This document shows, one piece after another, positions 28,308-35,045 of a stretch of 64,000 nt of DNA. The stretch's first letter is position 1. Each line of letters begins with the position of its first letter. The position numbers and the translations under genes were made by a program. The stretch is from Duganella radicis. Lineage in GTDB: Bacteria > Pseudomonadota > Gammaproteobacteria > Burkholderiales > Burkholderiaceae_D. The notes beneath the pieces were generated by a model. That model did not search any database. It was not told where the DNA came from and saw nothing but the letters and a program-made list of their open reading frames with translations. The stretch is from the NCBI RefSeq assembly GCF_009720825.1, contig NZ_WNKY01000003.1, positions 62,001 through 126,000 on the forward strand, read 5' to 3'.

Positions 28308-29117
28308 ATGACAAGCGAGTTCTCGGGCAAAGTGGCATTCATCACCGGCGGCGGCACCGGCATCGGCGCGGCCGTTGCCAGGCAAGTGGTCGAGCGTGGC
28401 GGGCGGATCGTGTTGATGGGGCGCCGACGCGCGCCGTTGCAGGAGGTGGCCGGCCCCTTGGGCGGCCTGGTGGTGGAGGGCGACGCCGCCAGCGCCGATG
28501 ACGTCAAGGCCGCGGTGGCGCAGGCGGCCGCGCATTTCGGCGGCATCGACATCCTGGTCGCGAACGCCGGCGGGCATGGCATCGGCGAGCTGACACAGAC
28601 CAGCGACCAATCCTGGCGCATGGCAACGCACCTGAATCTGGACACCGCGTTTGTCTGTGCCCGTGAGCTCATGCCGAGCCTCATTGCGCGCAAGGGCAAC
28701 ATCGTGATGTTGTCCTCGCTGGCCGGCCATTTCGCCGGACCGGCGGTGGTCGGCTACGTCACCATGAAGCACGCGCTGATCGGCCTGACGCGCTCGCTGG
28801 CCCGCGACTATGGGCGCCACGGCGTGAGAACCAACGCCGTGTGCCCCGGCTGGGTCCGCACCGCCATGGCCGATGAACAGATGCGGATGCTCGCCGATCA
28901 GTATGCCATGCCATCGATCGACAGCGCCTACGCGCTGGCGACCCGGAATGTGCCGCTGGGGCGCGCCGCCGAGGCGGAGGAGGTGGCCGACGCCGTGCTG
29001 TTCCTGGCGTCCCGCCGTGCCAGCATGATCAACGGCACGTATCTCATGGTGGATGGGGGCGCATCGGCGGTCGACCTCCCCACCATCGCATTTGCGGACC
29101 CGTTCCCGCTCCCATAA
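28308..29117 (+). CDS. Short-chain dehydrogenase/reductase
   Basis: Classical SDR of 269 residues. NAD(P) motif GGGTGIGAAV near residue 13, NAG motif LVANAGG, catalytic Ser in VMLSSLAG, and catalytic Tyr-x3-Lys in VGYVTMKHALIGLTRSLA. PGWVRTAMADEQ follows. It probably oxidises a secondary alcohol in the island pathway. It begins 35 nt after the MFS gene. Confidence 0.92.
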   Translation: MTSEFSGKVAFITGGGTGIGAAVARQVVERGGRIVLMGRRRAPLQEVAGPLGGLVVEGDAASADDVKAAVAQAAAHFGGIDILVANAGGHGIGELTQTSDQSWRMATHLNLDTAFVCARELMPSLIARKGNIVMLSSLAGHFAGPAVVGYVTMKHALIGLTRSLARDYGRHGVRTNAVCPGWVRTAMADEQMRMLADQYAMPSIDSAYALATRNVPLGRAAEAEEVADAVLFLASRRASMINGTYLMVDGGASAVDLPTIAFADPFPLP

Positions 29118-29131
29118 CGACAAGGCAGCCC

Positions 29132-29920
29132 ATGAGCGACGACAAAAAACCGGCGGACTGGAAGACCTACGACGAATTTGCCGCAGGCATTGCCACCAAT
29201 CGCCTGGCCCCAACCGCCAGCCTGGTCGGCACCACGCAGATGATTCAGTTGGACGCGCGGTCGATCACGCTGGCGTTCGAGGATGCGCACCGGGTGCGTG
29301 TCACCGACGCGGCGTCAGGCGATGGGACCGAATGGTGCGAGGTGATCGAAGTGGCGCCGTCGACCTATTTTGTCGACATCACTTTCCAGCACCGACCCTT
29401 GCAATCGATGACGGCGATTGTCAACACGCTGTCCCGCCGTGCGCTCGTGATCGAGTGCGAAGTACGTTCCCCCCAAGAGGCCGGGGCCGAGCCGCGCGTG
29501 GCCCAAACCTTCCTGGTGGGGCGGCTGGCGGGCGGCGAGGCCAGTGGCCTGGTGCCGCATGAATCGCGCGATCTGATCGGATTGCGCACCTGGCAAACGT
29601 ACAGCCCCAACCATACATACGAGCACACCTATCTGAGTTCGCAACGGTATTGCTGGCAATGCCTGGTCGGGGTGCAGCGCGGCCATGGGGACGTGGACAT
29701 GGCCACCTACTACAAATTCGCCGAGGATCAGTACCTGTTTACCTTCCGTGAATTCCTGATTCCGGTGGCGTCCGTGTTCTTTTTTAATTTTGCTTCCGGG
29801 CGCTCGACCGGCAAGTTCCTTGGGCTGACCGGCGCCGGCGCCATCGCCAACAGTCCGGCGGGCGCCTTGATGCAAAAGGCCTCCCAGACTCTATACTCTT
29901 CACAAATCGAACCTGTTTAG
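29132..29920 (+). CDS. MoaF-like (calycin-fold) protein
   Basis: The protein of 262 residues has two related halves. The N-terminal half shows TYDEFAAGIATNRLAPTASL, ITLAFEDAHRVRVT and WCEVIEVAPSTYFVDITFQ. The second shows TWQTYSPNHTYEHTYLSSQR, YCWQCLVGVQRGHGDVDMAT and DQYLFTFREFLIPVASVFFF. This layout matches the MoaF family as I recall it. MoaF is found in monoamine and other aromatic catabolic loci, where its role is unclear despite its name. There is no signal peptide and no evident catalytic residue. It is the middle gene of the island operon. Confidence 0.6.
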   Translation: MSDDKKPADWKTYDEFAAGIATNRLAPTASLVGTTQMIQLDARSITLAFEDAHRVRVTDAASGDGTEWCEVIEVAPSTYFVDITFQHRPLQSMTAIVNTLSRRALVIECEVRSPQEAGAEPRVAQTFLVGRLAGGEASGLVPHESRDLIGLRTWQTYSPNHTYEHTYLSSQRYCWQCLVGVQRGHGDVDMATYYKFAEDQYLFTFREFLIPVASVFFFNFASGRSTGKFLGLTGAGAIANSPAGALMQKASQTLYSSQIEPV

Positions 29921-29927
29921 GATTTAT

Positions 29928-30317
29928 ATGAGCAGCAACTACGACATCATCGCCGCCCATTACGCGGCCTCCGATCGCCTAGACCTCGCCGGAATGATGG
30001 CCAACGTGTCGGCCACCGTCGAATGGACGGAAATGGCGGGTTTCCCCTGCGCCGGGACATGGATCGGCCCGCAGGCCGTGATCGACAATGTATTCAAGGT
30101 GCTGGGGACCGCCTGGGAAGACTATCGCTTTGAGCTGGAGCGGCTGGTGGACGGCAACGATGTGATCATCGGCATCGGCGCCTACTCGGGCACCTACCGG
30201 GCCACCGGCAAGGCCATGCGGGCCAGGGTCGCGCACGTGTGGCGCCTCGAAGGCGGCAAGGTGGTCAAGTTCGAGCAGTTTACCGACACGCTGCTGGTCG
30301 CCAACGCGATGCGTTGA
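29928..30317 (+). CDS. SnoaL/NTF2-like small protein
   Basis: The alpha+beta-cone protein of 129 residues follows the SnoaL pattern: IIAAHYAASDRLDLAGMMAN helix, VEWTEMAGFPCAGTWIGPQA, then three strands including VWRLEGGKVVKFEQFTDT. Members act as isomerases, cyclases or dehydratases, or just bind ligand. Being 7 nt behind the MoaF-like gene, it probably belongs to the same pathway. It is not assigned further. Confidence 0.82.
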   Translation: MSSNYDIIAAHYAASDRLDLAGMMANVSATVEWTEMAGFPCAGTWIGPQAVIDNVFKVLGTAWEDYRFELERLVDGNDVIIGIGAYSGTYRATGKAMRARVAHVWRLEGGKVVKFEQFTDTLLVANAMR

Positions 30318-30340
30318 CTCGCCATCACAGGACCGGCGAC

Positions 30341-31297
30341 ATGGCGACCGCATTTGGCGATGTCAGCATTTCGACCAGCAGCGCCGGTTATCGCGACCGC
30401 ACCGCTTTCTGGCTCACCAGCGTCGAGCGGCTGCTGATCCGGCTCGAATCCGGCGGCGACGGCGAACAACTCGACGCGACCTTGCAGGGCAGGGACTTCG
30501 GCTTGTTCCGCGCGGCGTCGATCGCGGCCAACCGGCATGCGGTCGAGCGCACGGCGGACAGCATCCGTCACGACGGCCGGGACGCCTTGTTCGTCTGCCT
30601 GATGCAGAAAGGGCGCGGCTTCACCCATCAGGGCGTCGAATGCGTGATGCACGGACCGGGCGATATCGTCATCTACGATACGACGCGGCCGTACGGGCAC
30701 GGTTTTCCCGAGGACATGGCCATGACCGTGCTCGCCATCCCGCGCGGTGTCTTCGAACCGGAGCTCGGCCCCTGGCCGCCGGGGAAGCTGCTCAAGATCG
30801 ACCATGGCGACGGCCCGGCCGGCTGGTGCGCGCAGGCGATCCTGCGAATCTTCGAGAGCGAACAAGTGCCGCGCCCGGAACGCGCGGCGCAAATCCTGAC
30901 TCTGCTGGGCGCCGCGCTGCGCGTCAGCCGCGATGAATTGCGGGTCAGCCGCTCCACGCTCGGCAGCCTGTGGCGCGCCAAGGAATACATCCGCCAGAAC
31001 CTGAGCGCCGACGACCTGAGCGCCGAATCGGTCGGCCGGGCGATCGGCCTCTCGGCGCGCCAGCTGTCGCGCATTTTCGAACTCGACGGGACCTCCGTCG
31101 CCCGCCATGTCTGGCAGATGCGCCTGGCGCGCTGCCGTGACGACTTGCTCAGCGACCAGTTGCGGCACGTCGCGGTCGGCGACATCGCTTTTCGCTGGGG
31201 CTTCAATCATCTGGCCCATTTCAGCCGCAGCTACAAGCGCCGCTTTGGCGAAGCGCCCAGCGTCACGCGCCAGCGCAAGCTTGCCGTGACGCTGTAG
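30341..31297 (+). CDS. AraC-family regulator (AraC-binding-like domain 2)
   Basis: The regulator of 318 residues has an N-terminal effector region (about 1-185, with MQKGRGFTHQGVECVMHGPG and IVIYDTTRPYGHGFPEDMAM) like the NahR-unrelated FeaR/AraC_binding_2 type. The C-terminal AraC double HTH follows, with AKEYIRQNLSADDLSAESVG and FNHLAHFSRSYKRRFGEAPS. Relatives control aromatic-amine or aromatic-acid catabolism. The ATG at 30341 suits the domain start. Tandem repeats directly downstream at 31306-31345, in front of the GMC gene, are candidate binding sites. Confidence 0.88.
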   Translation: MATAFGDVSISTSSAGYRDRTAFWLTSVERLLIRLESGGDGEQLDATLQGRDFGLFRAASIAANRHAVERTADSIRHDGRDALFVCLMQKGRGFTHQGVECVMHGPGDIVIYDTTRPYGHGFPEDMAMTVLAIPRGVFEPELGPWPPGKLLKIDHGDGPAGWCAQAILRIFESEQVPRPERAAQILTLLGAALRVSRDELRVSRSTLGSLWRAKEYIRQNLSADDLSAESVGRAIGLSARQLSRIFELDGTSVARHVWQMRLARCRDDLLSDQLRHVAVGDIAFRWGFNHLAHFSRSYKRRFGEAPSVTRQRKLAVTL

Positions 31298-31305
31298 CGG
31301 GGCCT

Positions 31306-31345
31306 GTCCGGCCCGGTCAAGCGGGGCGTCCGGCCGGGTCAAGCG
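31306..31345 (+). promoter_or_regulatory. Tandem direct repeat, candidate AraC-type binding site
   Basis: Two 18-bp copies (31306-31323 and 31328-31345) differ at one position and have a centre-to-centre distance of 22 bp, about two helical turns. This matches the half-site arrangement bound by AraC-type dimers. It lies 9 nt past the regulator stop and 80 nt before the GMC start. Confidence 0.6.
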
Positions 31346-31360
31346 CGGTGGCGCGCGGAC

Positions 31361-31384
31361 GCTATCCTGTCCGGACAGAATAGC
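31361..31384. promoter_or_regulatory. 24-bp palindrome upstream of the GMC oxidoreductase gene
   Basis: Arms GCTATCCTGTCC and GGACAGAATAGC match at 11 of 12 positions with no spacer. It lies 39 bp upstream of the GMC start codon. It is either a second operator or a short hairpin in the leader. Confidence 0.55.
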
Positions 31385-31423
31385 GAGGCTTGCTCGCAAA
31401 CCGCTTAACGCTGGGAGACGCAG

Positions 31424-33025
31424 GTGGAAAATCGATTTGACTACATCATTGTTGGCGCCGGTTCCGCAGGATGCACGCTGGCCCACCGGCTGGTCAAGGC
31501 CGGCAAGACCGTGTTGCTGCTGGAGGACGGGCCCAGGGACAACAGTCTGTTTATCCATATGCCAGCCACCTTTGTGCGCGTCATCGGCACCGAGCGCACC
31601 GTCATTTACCAGAGCGAGCCGCAAGCGGAGGCGGCCGGCCGCCCGAGCTATATTCCACAAGGCCGCACCCTCGGTGGCGGCAGCTCGGTCAACGCCATGC
31701 TGTACATCCGTGGCACGCCGCAGGATTACGATGACTGGGCCAGGCAAGGCTGCACCGGCTGGGAGTGGGGGCGGGTGCTGCCCGCCTTCAAGGCTTCGGA
31801 GGGGCATATGCGACTGGCCGGCGCGCTGCATGGCAGCGACGGCCCGCTGAAAGTCAGCGATACGCGCTTCCGTCATCCATTGAGCCTGGGATTCGTCCAG
31901 GCCGCGCAGGAAACCGGCATCGCCTACAACGATGACTTCAACGGCGAGCAGCAAGCCGGGATCGGCTTCTATCACACCACCACCTTCAACGGCCAGCGCG
32001 GCAGCACCGCCGCCACCTATCTGGCCGCGGTTCGGGAACGTCCGGAACTGACGGTGCGCACCGGCTGCCTGGTCACCCGCGTCCTGTTCGAGGCCAGGCG
32101 CGCCACAGGCGTCGAATGGCGCGACGCCAAAGGCGCGATCGCGCGCGCCACCGCCGACGCCGAAGTGATCCTGGCGGCCGGCGCGCTGGCCACGCCCAAG
32201 CTGTTGATGTTGTCCGGCATCGGTCCCGGCGGCCATTTGCGGGCGCTGGGGATCGCGCCGCTGGTCGATGCGAAACAGGTCGGACAAAATTTCCAGGACC
32301 ATCTGGAAGTGTCGCTCTATGGGCGGGCGCGCGGGCCGATCAGCTTGCTGGGCAACGATCGCGGCCTCGCCGCGCTCAAGCATGGATTGCAGTGGACGCT
32401 GTTCCGGACCGGCCTGTTGACCTCGAACGTGGTCGAATCCGGCGGCTTCGTCGATACCGGCGCTACCGGCCGTCCCGACATCCAGTTTCACGTGTTGCCC
32501 ACCCTGATAGGCGATGTCGGGCGCGCGCCGCTGCCCGGCCACGGCATCTCGATCAACCCCTGCATCCTGCGCCCGGCCTCGCGCGGATCGGTGCGCCTGC
32601 GCAGCGCCGACCCGGCGGCGCCCATCCTGTTCGACAGCGGCGCCTTGCGTCAGCAGGCCGACGTCGACACCCTGGTGCGCGGCCTCAAGCTGGCGCGCCG
32701 GATCATGCGCGCGCCGGCGCTGCGGAAACTGATCAGTGAAGAGTTGCTGCTGGACGCGGCGGCGCCGGACCAGGACGCGATGCTGGAGCGCTATGTGCGC
32801 GAGATGGCGAAAACCGTGTACCACCCGGTTGGCACCTGCCGCATGGGGAGCGACGCCGATGCCGTGGTCAATCCCCGGCTACAGGTCAATGGCGTGACCG
32901 GCCTGCGCATCTGCGACGCCTCGGTGATGCCCAGCATCGTTTCCGGCAACACCAACGCGCCGGTCGTCATGACCGCGGAACGGTGCGCGGAATTCATTCT
33001 GGCGGACCAAAATCCGGCGCCTTGA
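31424..33025 (+). CDS. GMC-family FAD-dependent alcohol oxidoreductase
   Basis: This choline-dehydrogenase-like flavoprotein has 533 residues. FAD motif YIIVGAGSAGCTLAHRLV at the N-terminus, GMC signature 1 GRTLGGGSSVNAMLYIRG, signature 2 AGALATPKLLMLSGIGP, and catalytic His in VYHPVGTCRMGSD. It ends SGNTNAPVVMTAERCAEFI. There is no signal peptide, so it is cytoplasmic or loosely membrane-linked, passing electrons to quinone or O2. The start is GTG with GGGAG six bases upstream. The stop codon lies inside the -35 hexamer of the second tRNA-Ser promoter, i.e. inside the direct repeat. Confidence 0.92.
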   Translation: MENRFDYIIVGAGSAGCTLAHRLVKAGKTVLLLEDGPRDNSLFIHMPATFVRVIGTERTVIYQSEPQAEAAGRPSYIPQGRTLGGGSSVNAMLYIRGTPQDYDDWARQGCTGWEWGRVLPAFKASEGHMRLAGALHGSDGPLKVSDTRFRHPLSLGFVQAAQETGIAYNDDFNGEQQAGIGFYHTTTFNGQRGSTAATYLAAVRERPELTVRTGCLVTRVLFEARRATGVEWRDAKGAIARATADAEVILAAGALATPKLLMLSGIGPGGHLRALGIAPLVDAKQVGQNFQDHLEVSLYGRARGPISLLGNDRGLAALKHGLQWTLFRTGLLTSNVVESGGFVDTGATGRPDIQFHVLPTLIGDVGRAPLPGHGISINPCILRPASRGSVRLRSADPAAPILFDSGALRQQADVDTLVRGLKLARRIMRAPALRKLISEELLLDAAAPDQDAMLERYVREMAKTVYHPVGTCRMGSDADAVVNPRLQVNGVTGLRICDASVMPSIVSGNTNAPVVMTAERCAEFILADQNPAP

Positions 33026-33048
33026 CCAAACGTAGCGCAATCTATACT
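33022..33048 (+). promoter_or_regulatory. Promoter of tRNA-Ser copy 2
   Basis: TTGACC (33022-33027) and TATACT (33043-33048), the same hexamers and spacing as in copy 1, although the bases between them differ. Confidence 0.6.
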
Positions 33049-33094
33049 ATGGCGGTCGTCTGCTTCACGGCGGACATAGTTGAGCGATCGACCA

Positions 33095-33187
33095 GGAGAC
33101 GTGGCCGAGTGGCCGAAGGCACTTCCCTGCTAAGGAAGCATACGGGCAAAACCTGTATCGTGGGTTCGAATCCCACCGTCTCCGCCA
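33095..33187 (+). tRNA. tRNA-Ser (anticodon GCT), copy 2
   Basis: Identical over 93 nt to the copy at 23653, with its own promoter and terminator, so it is functional by sequence. Confidence 0.97.
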
Positions 33188-33197
33188 GAAACACCTA

Positions 33198-33222
33198 AAA
33201 CCCGTCTTGCGCGGGTTTTTTT
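33198..33222 (+). terminator. Terminator of tRNA-Ser copy 2
   Basis: AAACCCG/CGGGTTT stem followed by a run of T residues. Its sequence is unrelated to the terminator of copy 1. Confidence 0.85.
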
Positions 33223-33470
33223 ATTTCCTTCGCCTTTCTCTACGGCTGATCATGCGCTAAAGTGGCACACGAGCGCCACCCGGGAGGTGAGGTCGGCCAT
33301 GCCGTCGTTTGGGATGCTCCACTGGATGAGTGCCACCCCAGTTGCCGAGCGGCGCGCGATCGCTGGCGTGCTATCGGATGGAGATGTACTGCTTCGGCTC
33401 ATTGCAAGAACATCCACGCTATCAAGCAGGGCATGATGCGAGAGCTGCTGACCGGAAGGACATGCTTGGT

Positions 33471-34802
33471 ATGAAAGAGGGCCAGAACATCGAATGGAAG
33501 CAGTCCTGGCGGGATGAATACCTGAGATGGATCTGCGGCTTTGCCAATGCCGAGGGTGGCACGCTTTCTATCGGCAAGAACGACCGCGGCGATGTGGTGG
33601 GCGTTGCCAACGCGGCCAAGCTGCTCGAAGACATACCAAACAAGGTGCGCGACATTCTGGGCATTGTAGTGGTGGTTAATCTGCATACCCAGGCCGGTCG
33701 CGACTGGCTGGAAATCGTGGTCGACGCCTATCCGAGCCCGATCAGCTATAAGGGTGAATACCATCTGCGTAGCGGTAGCACCAAGCAGGAATTGCGCGGC
33801 GCCGCGTTGGACCATTTCCTGTTGCGCAAACTGGGCAGGCATTGGGATGGCGTGCCAGTTCCCCATGTGGGGAGTGCTGACCTGGAGCCGCGTGCCATGC
33901 TGTCGTTTCGAAAGTTGGCAGTGAAAAGCGGCCGCCTCAGCGCGAATTCTTTGGCCGAGAACGATGCTGCGCTGCTTGACAAGCTGCACCTGACCGAAGG
34001 GCAATATCTCAAGCGGGCAGCCACGCTGCTATTTCATGCAGACCCTGAACGATTCACCACCGGTGCTTGCGTGAAGATCGGCTTCTTCCGTACCGACTCC
34101 GACTTGCTCTACCACGATGTGATCTCCGGCGATCTGTTCACACAGGCAGAGAAGACGCTGGACCTGCTGCTGACCAAGTACCTGCGTGCAGGAATTTCTT
34201 ATCACGGCGCGCAGCGGCTGGAGCGCTTGCCTGTGCCCGAGATGGCCTTGCGCGAGGCGGTGATTAATGCCATCGCGCACAAGGACTACGGCGCGGCGGT
34301 TCCCACGCAGATCAGCGTGTACGATCACAAGCTGATCATCTGGAACACTGGGCAGTTGCCGCCCGACTGGTCGCTGGCACGTTTGATGGATAAGCATCCG
34401 TCGCAGCCAGCTAATCCTGATATCGCTCGCACCTTGTTTTTAGCCGGACTGATCGAATCGTGGGGACGTGGCATCGACCTCATTCGCCGGGCATGTGTAG
34501 CCGCTGCTTGTCCCGAACCGAAATTCGCTTGTGACAGCACGGGATTCTGGGTGGAGTTTACGTTCGGGTTAGATGAAGCCGGAGAGACGCCGGTGAAAAC
34601 GCCGGTGAAAACGCCGGTGAAAACGCCGGCCGCAATTCTCCAATGCCTTGCGGATAACCCCACCATGACGTTGGCCGAAGTCGCAGTCGTGATCGGCAAA
34701 TCGCTGAGTGCTGTCGAGCGGGCCAGTGCTAAACTCGTCAAGGACGGCAAGCTTAAATATGTGGGGCCTCAAAAAGGCGGACACTGGCAAGTTCTGGCAT
34801 AA
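33471..34802 (+). CDS. AlbA_2 (Schlafen-like) domain regulator with RecG-type ATP-binding domain
   Basis: The protein has 443 residues. An AlbA_2 domain is at the N-terminus (EGQNIEWKQSW, FANAEGGTLSIGKNDRGDVV). A central region ends in the HATPase_c_4-type segment REAVINAIAHKDYGAAVPTQ, LIIWNTGQLP and FLAGLIESWGRGIDLIRRAC. A C-terminal winged helix (about 390-440) closes it. Between ATPase and winged helix lies a repeat PVKTPVKTPVKTPA encoded by a 12-bp tandem. The ATG at 33471 has GGAAGGA ten bases upstream; the ATG at 33462 is too close. Such proteins occur on mobile and accessory DNA as putative regulators. Codon use is less GC-rich than in neighbouring genes. Confidence 0.83.
   Translation: MKEGQNIEWKQSWRDEYLRWICGFANAEGGTLSIGKNDRGDVVGVANAAKLLEDIPNKVRDILGIVVVVNLHTQAGRDWLEIVVDAYPSPISYKGEYHLRSGSTKQELRGAALDHFLLRKLGRHWDGVPVPHVGSADLEPRAMLSFRKLAVKSGRLSANSLAENDAALLDKLHLTEGQYLKRAATLLFHADPERFTTGACVKIGFFRTDSDLLYHDVISGDLFTQAEKTLDLLLTKYLRAGISYHGAQRLERLPVPEMALREAVINAIAHKDYGAAVPTQISVYDHKLIIWNTGQLPPDWSLARLMDKHPSQPANPDIARTLFLAGLIESWGRGIDLIRRACVAAACPEPKFACDSTGFWVEFTFGLDEAGETPVKTPVKTPVKTPAAILQCLADNPTMTLAEVAVVIGKSLSAVERASAKLVKDGKLKYVGPQKGGHWQVLA
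34587..34631 (+). repeat. 12-bp tandem repeat inside the AlbA_2 gene
   Basis: ACGCCGGTGAAA is repeated three times (34587-34622) followed by a partial fourth unit. It encodes a Pro-Val-Lys-Thr linker. Being a multiple of three, changes in copy number would keep the frame. Confidence 0.9.
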
Positions 34803-34941
34803 AATCCATGAGTTGTTGTCATGAGCTTACGCTATGCTTGTGTGCTCCCAACAATGATCTTGCAACCTCGATGAAACCGGATACCGTATTTTCCAGTGAT
34901 GCGCCGGCGAACTGGCTGAGGTGATGGTGCTGAACGGTGCG

Positions 34942-34977
34942 TGTATCGTGGGTTCGAATCCCACCGTCTCCGCCAGA
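34942..34977 (+). repeat. 36-nt tRNA-Ser(GCT) 3'-end fragment, likely attachment-site relic
   Basis: Identical to the last part of the tRNA-Ser copies, from the variable arm through T-arm, acceptor 3' strand and CCA. The 5' half does not form a tRNA. A tRNA 3' end repeated downstream of an intact tRNA is the classic footprint of site-specific integration. The segment it closes (33188-34941) carries only the AlbA_2 gene and no integrase. Confidence 0.85.
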
Positions 34978-35008
34978 ATATTGTCCAGTGTGTCAAATGG
35001 ACATCAAG

Positions 35009-35045
35009 AAACCGCCGCTCCTTTATGGGGCGGCGGTTTTTCTTT
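35009..35045 (+). terminator. Terminator downstream of the tRNA-Ser fragment
   Basis: Ten-base-pair stem AAACCGCCGC/GCGGCGGTTT followed by TTTTTCTTT. The group II intron begins at the very next base. Confidence 0.88.

Larger units (their letters stand above)
33020..33190. repeat. Right copy of the 171-bp tRNA-Ser direct repeat
   Basis: Matches 23578-23748 in length and nearly in sequence (tRNA body identical). The last two codons of the GMC gene are inside it. Confidence 0.9.

Noticed and set aside
34942..34977. A third functional tRNA-Ser
   Set aside because: Only the 3' 36 nt match; upstream sequence does not form the acceptor 5' strand, D-arm or anticodon arm.
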